A stretch of 60,000 bases of DNA from Hydractinia symbiolongicarpus (Eukaryota > Cnidaria > Hydrozoa > Anthoathecata > Hydractiniidae): the NCBI RefSeq assembly GCF_029227915.1, contig NC_079882.1, positions 28,388,001 through 28,448,000 on the forward strand. The letters are read 5' to 3'. Below are positions 25,801 through 37,000 of this stretch, in pieces. The notes under the pieces were generated by a model. It worked only from the letters and a program-made list of their open reading frames with translations. It ran no database searches and was not told where the DNA came from. A program made the position numbers and the translations under genes. The stretch's first letter is position 1; the number at the start of each line of letters is the position of its first letter.

Positions 25801-27167
25801 CTTGAAATAACTGATATGTTGACAATATGGATATAAGGACGTTAAATGTGTTTTTTTCACGAAGTTGGCGGATTATACGCTAGATAGATTATCTTTCTTT
25901 GAGCTACAAATAGTTACATTTACAAGTTCAAAAAAGGACCATTATATATAGTTACTGGTGTAGAATAGCACAAATTTCTTCTTTTTACAAAAAGTTGTTA
26001 ATAGGGTGTAATAGACACCTAGTAATTAAGAGGCATAGTGTATTTATACTGCCACAGCATTTTCAAAAGTTTTTCTGGACTGGTCAAAAACATGGGTCAG
26101 TGATAATCAGTCAGGGTAAACACTTAATTAGGCAACAGTAGGCTAATTAGGGCATACCACCTATTTAGGCGACTCATTGTAGCCTGGTTAGGCCATATGT
26201 AACCTAGTTAAGACATTACAATATTTAATGGCTTGTCATACATTCCTAAGAAAAAATCGCAAAAACTCTTTGCTCAGAATGGATAGTCTACGCAACCATG
26301 ATTCCAAAACTGTCAATCGTGCCTTGATATGTTCGTGCAAGTAAGAATTATAGTAAAATGAAATATATAACCTAATTAGGTTACGTGTCGCCTATTTAGG
26401 TGACGATAGTAAAATACCCCATAATTTAATGAAGATATTCTTTCACAAAAAGCAAAAAAAAAATGTTTTTTTAAGATGGATGTGGTAACAAATACTTTGT
26501 TTCTTTTGTAACGTTTCTTTTTTATTCACATCCTGTTTTAACAACGCTAAAATCTTCGTCAAACAATACCACGTTTTCGTCCGCCATATTTTTTTTCCTG
26601 TGGCGTGGATAGCTGAAATCCATTTTTTAAAACAACAAATATTGCCACACGAGGTTTGGGCCATAAGTTCCCAATGTGCGATGCAAATAAGACGATAATT
26701 GGTCAAAATTGTCTGCAAGTGGACAGATTTAATTCACGTAAAAATTGTAGTGCGAAACGCAATAATTTCGACGTATTTACAACAGAAAGTTTTCGTTCGC
26801 CTAGTTAGACTACAGGTAGCCTAATTAAACTACATCACATGGCCTAACTAAATGACTCGCCTAATTAGGACATGCCGCCTAATTAGGTGTTTACCCTGAC
26901 TGTAAATTGTATGGCTACCCATAGCACCATATTTACAAAGAAATGCAAAAATGTCAAAATATTTTAAAGTAAAAATTGCATTTGCACTTAAATGTGATTT
27001 ACTTCAACGAGTCTAGGTAGGTAGCTAGTTAAATATACAATACCTCCAGGCGTCGTGCTGAAAATCGTTCCACCAGGAGTTTCTGAGTAACGCGAGGGCA
27101 TATGTTGTGGTTCAGTAATCTGTACACGTCGTACTGGAATGCTTTTAGTAGTACTTGCGTTGCTCAT
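22784..27167 (-). CDS. EIF4EBP1: eIF4E-binding protein (4E-BP), complete, 3 exons, 118 aa
   Basis: 4E-BP is the mTORC1-controlled translational repressor that binds eIF4E and blocks eIF4G. Exons: 27044-27167, 23330-23533, 22784-22812 (357 nt, 118 codons plus stop; human 4E-BP1 is also 118 aa). Seen: an N-terminal SIPVRRV segment in the place of the RAIP motif; both Thr-Pro sites in [16 protein letters not shown] (T30, T39), equivalent to the priming mTOR sites; the canonical eIF4E-binding helix YERKFLL (47-53); SSPLSQTP (57-64) matching the downstream Ser/Thr-Pro pair; an acidic EEEEED stretch; and the C-terminal TOS motif FAMDM (114-118). All junctions are GT-AG with phase 1 at both introns. 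Invertebrates usually have one 4E-BP, so the symbol stands for the family. Confidence 0.97.
25445..25543 (+). mobile_element. Miniature Helitron-like element (99 bp)
   Basis: The 5' end reads A|TCTATATTATAATGCC, with the obligatory TC. The 3' end has an 8-bp hairpin (CCTGTGGA 25514-25521, TCCACGGG 25525-25532, one G:T pair) and, seven bases later, the terminal CTAG followed by T. A host A on the left and T on the right fit Helitron insertion between A and T. It has no coding capacity, so it would be non-autonomous. Confidence 0.75.
26108..26902. mobile_element. Non-autonomous DNA transposon with long imperfect TIRs
   Basis: The ends are CAGTCAGGGTAAACAC on the left and its inverted match on the right, with 25 of 26 outermost bases identical. 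Homology continues inward for about 100 bp with indels. Multiple internal copies of the word CCTAATTAGG and its variants occur near both ends and at about 26372 and 26395. A minus-strand ORF of 91 codons inside is not recognisable as a transposase. No clear target-site duplication was found. Confidence 0.75.
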
Positions 27168-27401
27168 CTTTCTGAGATATTTGAGACAATAGGGAGGAAA
27201 GAAACGGGGAAAACTTAAAAAACTCTTCACATAAACACAATCGAACGCGTCTTCTCTTCCAAACTGCAGCTAGCACGTTGTTCCAACAGAACATATCACC
27301 ACACACTGGCCTAAACGTAGGGATTAACTGAATTTCTAGTAACGGCCGTAGAAAGTGCAACCACGGAAAATAGAATGTTTTGGTTTTGAGAACATAAACA
27401 T

Positions 27402-27433
27402 CACGTGCCTGAGTCAACAAACCCAGGCACGTG
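27402..27433. promoter_or_regulatory. Paired CACGTG boxes flanking an AP-1-type heptamer
   Basis: Two CACGTG hexamers lie 26 bp apart, in a 10-bp inverted repeat (CACGTGCCTG and CAGGCACGTG), with TGAGTCA between them. In animals CACGTG is bound by bHLH-ZIP factors such as MYC/MAX and MITF/TFE. The pair lies about 235 bp upstream of the 4E-BP start codon. Confidence 0.5.
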
Positions 27434-27990
27434 ACCGAAACAAAAAACGGGGGAACTTAATTAATGAAAAGTTATTGTAGAAACTTTCCTAATTTTATAA
27501 TTTAGAATAAAATGACTTCTATAATTATTTATGTTATATTTATTTTATGTTTTTATTATTAAAAAATAAAATGAAAAGTAAAAAGAAAATTGAAAATATT
27601 TTTTACTCTTTAATATGGAAAATGTTCACCCTGTGAAGAAAGAAATGATGCAATAAGATAATAATAATTCTAGGAACCAGTCGGATCAAATGTCCCTTAT
27701 TTTTTTCGCAAGATTTATGCTATAACTTTTTGATTTTTTAGAGATTAAAAAAGAAATATTTTTTTGACCTCTTTACACAATTCAATGTAAAGGTCTTAGT
27801 CACTGTTTTCAGCTCAGGTGAAATGAAAGTGCTTTAAAAATTATAATAATTTTGGGATTACTGTGTATTTATCGACGTGTGCGTGTTTAACAAGGTTGCC
27901 AGTTGATTGTTATACAAATGGCAAAATGCAAATACGATAAAAGAAGTGCAGATCGTTACCGGCGGTTTGCGTGCGGACGCGCAATGTACA

Positions 27991-28000
27991 GCGCATGCGC
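27991..28000. promoter_or_regulatory. NRF-1-type palindrome GCGCATGCGC
   Basis: A perfect core match to the NRF-1 consensus lies 31 bp upstream of the proposed PATL1 start codon, in a short CpG-rich island. Such a long CpG-containing palindrome is unlikely by chance in this AT-rich background. Confidence 0.55.
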
Positions 28001-28030
28001 TAGCATGCAAATTGGTACCAGTTTTAAAAC

Positions 28031-28072
28031 ATGGAGGGTCAGTCTGGTCAAGACTACCTGCAATCAAAAAAG
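28031..28072 (+). other. PATL1: Proposed first coding exon of PATL1
   Basis: ATGGAGGG at 28031 opens 14 codons ending in AAAAAG before GTAGCT, phase 0. This matches the phase-0 start of the next certain exon at 32932 (GAAATAATG...). It lies just downstream of a CpG-rich stretch with an NRF-1-type palindrome. The alternative is that the first exon is non-coding and translation starts at ATG 32938 inside exon 2. The encoded residues are not conserved enough to decide. Confidence 0.45.
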
Positions 28073-31000
28073 GTAGCTATGAATTTGATTATTAAAAGCA
28101 GTCTTTAAAATTCAAATAATTAAATGGCTATCTAACAAATTTTATTACTGTCAAACTGTAGCTAACTAGCTAAAATGTAAAAGCGAAACCGTGCACACCA
28201 CTGCCGTGGGGAATAAATGAAGTGATAACAGATAACCACCACAACGAGACCAGCAATGAGCTGTTCTTCAGCAAATCCTTATAGAACAGTTTTGAATAAC
28301 TTTAAATCTGCCCCACTCACATTGGAATATATCTTACTGCCCCTGACAGGTCAAAAATCTAGCATAACATGCATTGCCCTAGCCAGAATGTCACATTCAA
28401 GACAGACAAGACAAATTTTATCGTTCATGTGTTGTTTATTTCCCAGACTTCTTAGGCAAATCAACAGGCAAAATAATGCAGGCAGTAAACTATGGACCAG
28501 TGTTTGCCAAACCTTTGTTTTTTGAAAATAGCAAAATGTCTCTGATTGTGCAGGCCATTTCTTGAATAAAACTATGCCAGAGCTACAAAAAGCACCCACT
28601 AAAAAAATTAGGAGTGCTATGGTGTGTGAAAAATCGCACTTGTAAGCAAAATTTACAAGTGCGATGTGAATATTTGCAAGTGTGATTCACACTTAACTCT
28701 TTTTTGTTTAATGCAACGTTATATGTTATTTAAGCTGTATAGAAATGAATTTTGTAAAACATATTAACCACAAGTGCAAGGTTGAAACAACGTTGAACAC
28801 GATGATGTGTTGGCAGATTTGCTATATGTTTTTGGCATTAAATATATTTCTAGACATTTTTGATTTCTCTTTCCCCTTTTAAAAAGATTTTTTAAACTTT
28901 ATTCAACATTCTTTGGTATTACATCACGAAAACATTCGTCCGAAAGCTGTATTAAGGTACAGGACACCTAACCTCTCCCAGGTTCTGGTTATATTTAACT
29001 TGCATGGGTGCGCACTCTTCCTGCAGTATTCTCTGTGACGATGAAGATTGTGGCATGGTTCTAAATGGTCTTCCGTCTTTCGTTCGAGACTCAGTGTAAT
29101 GCACCAGCCGAGCATAAGAGTGTCAGCCTGAAGGAAAGGGGCCAACTTTAACGTTCTCTATACTTTTTAAACAAAAATGAATGTTATGTAATTATTAATC
29201 ATATTTATACAGGTTTACATCTTCAGTATGATATAATATATCTGCACTGTTATCAACGAGTGACCTGTTAAAACAAAAATAAACAAAGTAAACAAAGAGC
29301 CAAAAATTGTTTTTTGTTTTTAAATAATATATATAAAATTATGAGAATGTTAGAAAAAAAAGAAAGAAAAGAAAATAAGAATCAAATAGCAGACTATGAA
29401 CAGAAAAAATAGCAAAAATGGGAATTAGAAAAAATTTGAGTTTAGGATTCAAACTTCACAACATTAGAAATCAGAGAAACAATAGCGTATCTCCGAGACA
29501 CCCTGTGACGTTTAGGATCAAACTAAGGTAAGTTACCAAAATCGAATTTGAAAAATAGGATTCTAATATTCACAAAGCCTTGTAGCTACGGGGTATCTCA
29601 GCAAAAAATTAATCAAGCTAAGGTAATAGACCTAGAACTCACTTTGTTTCAAAAACTTTTTAAAATTTATCATACTCTTTTCTTCCCTGATATTAGAGGG
29701 GAGACTATTAAAATCAGCGTAATAGCCTTTTTCATCACTCTATAATATTTTAGACAAAGAAAAAATTCACAAGGGCGATAAAAAGCACTCGTAAACTTTT
29801 TTACGAGTGTGCGGGCAAGTTCTTGTGATGTGTTGAAAAAATCAGAAAAATTGTCAGGCACAAAAATGCAGACCTGTGCTCAAACTTCCTAACATTGTTC
29901 TTAAAACTCCAAAATGTGTCTAGCTCTGCACTCTCTTCACCTAAAATACGGAAACTTTTCACCTCCAAACACCATGACATTATGACACCAAACTGAATCA
30001 CCAAATAAGTGCCAACCTTATAATATTCCAAGCGCAAGTGCACTAAATTGCAGAACACTTGACACTGGACTTGTTGTAGCTGTATGGCTCCATGACCGTA
30101 GGGTTAGGATTATCACGCAGCCATGTAGCATTGAAACTAGGCGATCATGCAGCCACTCAGTCAGAAAGCCTTACAGCTACTCAATATTTAAGTTGTAAAT
30201 AATAAAGTTGCTCCTTCACTTTAAATTGTTGTCCCAAAAGGGCACAGAATAGAGTTTTTTCGAAGGCTACCATGGAAAAGTATGTCTGTTTGCATCTTGA
30301 GTAGCCCTGAGTTGGTATGTCAGCTGGATTTTTCCCAAAGCTTTTTCTATCTGAAATTTAAATTTATTTTTAAGACCACAGAACAACTTGCAAAGTAACT
30401 GTGACAAACACAAAAATTATCATTTACACAGAAAAAAAACAATTGTTAAAAATTGAATTAATACAGTCAATCACTTTTGTGGTTTTTACTGAACTAAAGT
30501 GAAAAGTTAAACCTTTTTATCTCCAGAACTAACCTAGGGGCAATTGTAGAAGTCCCAGTGATAGTGATAGTGTCACTTTAAAAAACACCCAGTCTGGCCT
30601 GTGAACAATTGGCGTAAGGAAGGACATCCAGCTGTAAAACAATACCAAAACCCTTTATAAATGGCAGTGAACAGTTGATCAAACAAAATGCGTAAGCGCG
30701 AAGATGTCGGCATGACAGGACAGATTCCAGGTGTAAGCATTGTCAGACCATTGCCAAGCTTTACATAACAAGGTAGATAACATTAGGTTGCAGATGGCTA
30801 TTTCTAAATGTTGATACACTGAGATGTAGAGCAGGTGAGTTCAAATGTTAGAATGTAGATTTGTTAATATGTGTTGTGTTCAGTATAAGTCAGGTGGAGA
30901 GCAGATTCAATGAGATTTGTGGAAGGTGGGAGTGCAAGGTAAAGCTTTTTTGGATTGGTAATAGTGATGGATATGGAGGATATTTGTTGCAGAGAAGTGA

Positions 31001-34000
31001 GTAGAAAAAGTAATAGATGTTATGTTTTGTAAGCTGTAGTAATTGATAAAGTTTTCGATAGTTAACAGAATTGTCACTTTTATGTCAGTTTATGCTCCAC
31101 ATTGTGGACTCAGTGAGAAAGATAACATAAGTTTTATGATCAGTTATAGCAGTCACATCAAGATTTGAATCTTTCTTTCCCTTGATTTTTCGATGAAGGA
31201 ACTAATTGAAAAGTGTGAGAAGTGGAAGAAAGGACCAAAAAATAACGATTAAGAGTGAATGCAGCAAAGTCCAAAATCATGATTAGTAGCATTGAAGCCA
31301 GGTGTGACCTTGCAGTTGAAAAGTTGCCTTGTGGAGTTTACAGGAATGGGGTTGGTAGTAACTCAACTTTTTTGTCAGACTTGTAAGCACTGGGTACATA
31401 AGGACAGACTTAATGCAATTAAATTTGAGTTTAGATCTAACACAGTCTAGATTAGATTGAAGCCCCCTTGAACTTATGTCAGCATGGAAAATGGACATTA
31501 AGCTGAGAGTGATGATGATGATGATGACGATGATGATGAGAGCAGAAGGCATTTTATTTTTCCCAAAATGGAATGTTTTTAAACTGTAGAATACCACTTG
31601 AAAAAATTCAATCCATTCACCTATTCACAGTTTAACCTTTTTTATATTTTAGGTTAAAGTAGGCTAGCATGTTAACTTACGAAAAATAAACTTAGTTAAA
31701 ACAGAATCTGTATAATAATTTATAGATTAAAAAAACTAAATCAACTGACCTGTGCCCCTTAGTTCGATAGACAAACCAACGCTTAATAAATATTCTATCC
31801 CCAGCGGGCATTATGCCCACCAATAATTTAAATTGCTGGTCAGGTCATTTTTTTGCTGGTCAAAAAAATCTGCGTTGTTAAGTTATAATTCAACTTTGTA
31901 ACCACTTATGGGACAGAATGTATTAAACATATGAAATCCAATGCACACATATTTTGACAATAATATGATGTAGATATGATGTAGATACTTAATTAAAAAT
32001 TGCATTTACAATTTTTTAGGAAAATATTTAGAAAATAAATTATCTAGTTACAAGGGTTAAATTGCCATTATTTTAATTATCAGGGTGTTACCTATCGTAA
32101 TTTTTCCCGTGTCTTGATTATCCAAAAAGTTTTAGCGATCCTTACCATTTTGCTGGTAACCGAAAAGGTTTAGCTCAGATCAGGGATCTGTAAAAAAAAA
32201 CTTCATAAAATAATTTCTCTTTTAAAAAAGGAATGTTTAAATTAACCACTGACGAGAAAAACAGCTTATTAACTAAATAAAAATTTGTCTTTTTTTCAGA
32301 ATTTTAATTAGACATGAAACTGTTTTAAATGATCCAGTTAAAGCTCGAATTAAATGTTGGTTGTTTATCTGTATAGTTTACCTGTATAGCCTGATGCAGG
32401 TTATCGTAACAGCAAGTTTGACTGTACATACAGATTAATTGAGCTGATTATTTCGTTTTTGAGCTGCAAAGCTGGTGTCTTATTTAAGCAGGGCAGTAAT
32501 TTGTCTAAAAAGTGGTAAAGAACACTACCCTGGTGTCGGTTGTGGGGCTTGTTAGCAAGATGCTTTAAAACTTGTTATGAAAAGTTATATTGCGTTGAGT
32601 TATGTAAAGTTATATTATGCTAAATTACACAGTTAGTCAGGCTGCACTTTAGAGGTCACATGAAATGTGTCTTAATCAGAAAAAAAACAAATGAAAAAGT
32701 TTGATTTTCATGCCATGACAGAAAAATGTTTTTGTGATTTTTGTTTGTTTTCAAAAAATTGTTTTAGATTTTTGTGATTATTACCAAAAATCACCAGATG
32801 TGAAGTTTAATTTTTAGAATTTCCACATTGTTAAACAATTTCTGCCAATACTTGTAATGTTGTGCTTGGAGTTGTAGATTGGAGTAAATTTGATTCATAT
32901 TGATATATTAAATACCATTATTATCCTTTAGGAAATAATGACAGATGCTGATTTGCACAATGATGAAACCTTTGGATTGGAAGCAGATACTGAATTGAAT
33001 GATGGTGCGTATTTAGTTTTTTAGTTAATTAATAAATAATTTTTTAGGGGCTAATACAGGTCAATTTAGACATCGTTATAACAATTTTGGGGACATTCAA
33101 TTTGGGCGCCCAAAATAGAGAGGTGAAGACTGTTTTACTTCTTGTAATGATGGATAGGGAAAAAATGTGGTGGTAAGAGTTCTAGATCTTGTAGGTTCAC
33201 TTTAAAATATTAACTGTTTGATACAAACAAATTGAGTTTCTCATTTCTCGAAAAGGTTAAAAAGAGAATTTAAGGATTAAAGATGCTCAAAGTAATTTTC
33301 TGGATTAACCCCCAGGCCTCATCTGGAATCACGTGCGATTGCACGCGAACACACCCACACACGCCATGTTTGAATGTTCCCGTGTGATCTTCGAACACCA
33401 AAAAAAAAAAAATATTCTGTTCAATGAAGGCGTAAGGGAATAATATAGAGTGCCGATCGCGAGTAAAGCTACACATCTTTGGGGGTACGAGTACAAATAA
33501 ATACGAGTAAAAAATTCATAGTGAGAGTACAATGCGAGTGCAAGTAAAATAAATAGGAGTAATCTTATTAATAACGCGAGTATGCAATAATTACACTGCT
33601 CACAAGTAAATCTTTAAAAAAATGTATCGTGTAATTGAAAAAAAATTTAAAAAAAAGTTTATGCTTTCACTACTTTCATTATATGAAATCACTTCCAGCA
33701 TGCTCTTTCCCAAGCAGAGTCAGCATGATATCTAATTATAGTTATGGTGATCAATTGCTACATGCAGACTTTGCTTTCTGAATATTTTTCAACAAACATT
33801 GCTTTATAACTCATACAACAATCTGTATAATTTTAAAGTATCCCCGTAGAAACAGGATGTCACAAAGTTTGTTATCTTTTTGTTTTTGGGGGGATAAGAT
33901 CGAAGCAACAACAATAACGTGAGGGATTTTTTTTATAAAGAAAAACAGTTTAACAAACAATGATATTTTTTTAAAAAAAATCTAAAAATAAAATAATATT

Positions 34001-37000
34001 TTCATCTAAAAAAATATTTATACAACAAAATTATTAACTAAAAGAGTTTTATGACTGTAACATGCATGTTTTATAATTTTTCTTCGTTCTGTTGCTATGT
34101 TGCTATGTTGCTATAATTATTTTTTCAAAAATAATGAATAATGAACGCATCGCACCTTTTAGTTTTGTCGCAACAAATTACCTGCTTTTCAAAACATGGC
34201 AAAATTAGTGTTGCTGTATGCGAGTTCTATGATTACTTAAGAAATAAAATGGAACAAAAATGAGCACACGCCATCGCACGCCATTAAAAATTATGCCGTG
34301 CAAACATCGCACGCCTCAAAATGATTGAAAAGTATCATGACGTGTAAGCTCGCACGGCAGCATTTTTCTTCCTGACGAGGCCTGAGTCCCTTTTTTTTAT
34401 ATATATTTTTAGAACTTTTGGGGCATCCACATGGTATTTTTGCACAAAAATTGTCAAAATTAGATCCCACCTCTAAGGTGCCAGTAATCCCTTTAAAATT
34501 CAAAAAAAAATCACATAATTAGATACTAGGAGTTTATTTCAGACTATATCCATATTTTTCTGTTCGACTACTCTTATTACGATTATATAGCTATAATACT
34601 ATTATCTTTCACCAAAAATATCCCGTTTTAACAATTCCTCCTTAAACTTAAACATCCGGAATAATTAATTATTCTGTTGAATATAGTTCCAATGCTACGC
34701 GTTTGTAAAATTATGCAGAAAGAAATGTAATATTTAAAGAGAAACCTTGATAACAACAAAGATGGCGTATAACATAAATTGTACGACCTCTCTGCACACC
34801 CTTATAACATGGTTAACCCAAAATTTATTAAAAAACAGAAGCTTATGAAAAATCACAAGGTTGTAAAAATTTGGAGTAAATAATTCAGTTGTTTGGACAG
34901 CTAAAAAAGGGTTACTGCCACCTTAAATTATTGTATGTTTTCTGCATATATATTTCAAGGTTGTCTTTAAAAAGTTATTATTATGTTTAAAAGTATCCAG
35001 AGGTACTTTTACAAGTTGGACTTACCTAAAAGATTTTCTTTAGAAACTCCCAGTGACATATCCACTTTTTGTTATAAATCCATGTAACCCCTGATATCGT
35101 TTTTAGATGTTTTTTTTCTTACCAACATGACTGCCGCTTCGAACTTCTTTTTCATTGAAAAATTTAAACTAGCTCCAGTCTTTTTTGTGTCATATATTAT
35201 TTTAGAATAAAGATTTTTGATTTTTTTATAATTCTTATAATGTTTGGGAAAAAAATATACACGTGCATTAATCTAAAGTGAGAGAGATAAATTTCTCGCG
35301 GGAAACGAGGGCAGAAAGAGTAAGACCACTTGCAGTTGATTCTTTGTTCATCAGCTGTATGGAAAGAGTGCAAGTATAATTTGCAGTATATCTTGTATAT
35401 CTTCCAAAACAGCACAAGAATAATTCTTGTTACATAAGTTTTAAAAACAAGTTTTTGAGCATGCAAGTATTTTTATCTTTTCACCTTGACAGCCAGTAAT
35501 TAATAATTCGAAACAAGTAATTAAGACAAATTATTTTTTTTTCCTTCGCAACAAAGAAGTATTAACTGGGTGTGTGATGCAAAAATGCAAGGAAAATATG
35601 CTTGTTGTAACACCCTCCTACATTGTAGACAGTAATTGAAAAATTAATAATCGCATGCTTTTAGACCAGAGAAACTGAAAACAACGAAGAAAGCAACAAT
35701 ACTTTCTTACTGAATATATACATCAGTCAATGGTTTTGTAATCAATGTATTAATTTTCTGATGAAACCTATGCTAAAGCTATTTTTATTTTTTTTGTTAT
35801 TAAGATTCCTCATTATATTTTGCGATGATACAAATGCAGCAATTTACCATGAATCAACAGCAAGTGACCTAAGTAAATATCATGAGCATGTTATTCTACT
35901 AAAAATAAACTGTCTTCTTCATTGCATGAACCTCCTGATAACTTTAAATCACCCTGAAAAGACAAAGAAGCGGGTAAATCTTCATCCATGATCTTACCAA
36001 TCTTATTGAGCTATGTACACCATGTGACGTCACAAAAAACAAAATATGTACTACCAAGTTTACTTATGACTGTTATTGTAATTATTGTTCATGGGGGCAA
36101 AATGGAAAAGAATTTTTGTTAGTTCTTGAAATGTTGCTATATTCTACTAAGAAGTAATTTAAAAGCTTCTTATGAACATTACCATATTTCATTATAAAAA
36201 AACATCAAAAAGTTATCTAATAGTTGTTGTTTTGTTTAGACTGGGAAATGAAGCATGAGCATCTTGCAAAATTGCTTGAAATTGAACATGAAAAAGTTAA
36301 AAAGTCATCACCACTGCGAATTGAATCAAAAAGTGTTGACATTCCAACAAGTTTTCATTCTTTGCACGACTCCTTAAATGGGACAAAGTCTGAAAATTCA
36401 TCAGATGAGGAGGAGGTATAGATATGTTTTTTTTAAGAAAGACTTGTTAAATCTTTCCTAAACTATTACTAACCGGTTTGATGTGTTACTGGGAAATACA
36501 ATTCCTGAAATTGAAAGTACAAAGCCATTTTTGTCTTGATGTTCTTGTATTCTTCTATGTATGTAGTTGAAGAATTTATGAACAAATTATAAGGATGCAT
36601 AAATACATCTATTGTATAAATGTTTTTATGGAGATAATTTAATTCAAACATTTCCTAAACAGTATATTCAACAATGGTTTGATTTAATTTCTTCTGTTCC
36701 AAAAAACAAGTTATTCGAAAGTGTATTGAAAGATCACACTCAGTTACTTTCTTTCAATGTGTTTTATTCTATTTCGTATTTTAAAAAATAAAATATTAAG
36801 AGTTAGTAATCAAATAGTGTACATACTTGAATGAAAATATTGCGAACATTTACCTTAGATTATTGTTGGAAATACAATATCACAATTGGGCCTAGACGAT
36901 GAAACTGATGATATGGTGAAATCAAATACTCCTTCTCATAGTTTTGAATTTCAAGAAAGTAAGGAGTCATGGACATCACCTTCACGAGGCAAGGATCATC

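Larger units (their letters stand above)
23534..27043 (-). other. 4E-BP intron 1 with nested mobile elements
   Basis: An intron of 3.5 kb splits the Gly-Gly of TTPGG/TRIIY. It carries a 99-bp Helitron-like element and a 795-bp TIR element, annotated separately, and a G homopolymer near 25295-25307. No coding exon was recognised inside. Confidence 0.85.
27168..28030. promoter_or_regulatory. Putative bidirectional promoter between 4E-BP and PATL1
   Basis: This 0.86-kb interval separates the 4E-BP start codon from the proposed PATL1 start codon on the opposite strand. It contains two CACGTG E-boxes in inverted arrangement (27402-27407 and 27428-27433, each flanked by CAGGCACGTGA on one strand), a TGAGTCA AP-1-type heptamer at 27410-27416 between them, and a perfect GCGCATGCGC palindrome (NRF-1-type) at 27991-28000 within a CpG-rich stretch (about 27955-28005). 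The middle (27440-27860) is very AT-rich. Confidence 0.5.
28073..32931 (+). other. Proposed PATL1 intron 1, repeat-bearing
   Basis: 4.9 kb of AT-rich DNA holding a LINE relic (about 30770-31545) and short inverted repeats at 28633-28665 and 29785-29809. If the first exon is non-coding or elsewhere, part of this is intergenic. No other gene was recognised; ORFs such as 28256-28525 look spurious. Confidence 0.6.

Noticed and set aside
26443-26718. 91-codon ORF inside the TIR element as a possible transposase fragment
   Set aside because: No catalytic motif or zinc-finger pattern recognised; the length is expected by chance.
32938-32940. ATG at 32938 as the certain PATL1 start
   Set aside because: A clean acceptor directly precedes it (exon starts 32932) and an in-phase upstream exon exists. 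It is kept only as the alternative start.
33270-33532. Minus-strand ORFs at the left end of the second TIR element
   Set aside because: They overlap the terminal repeat and have no coding signature.
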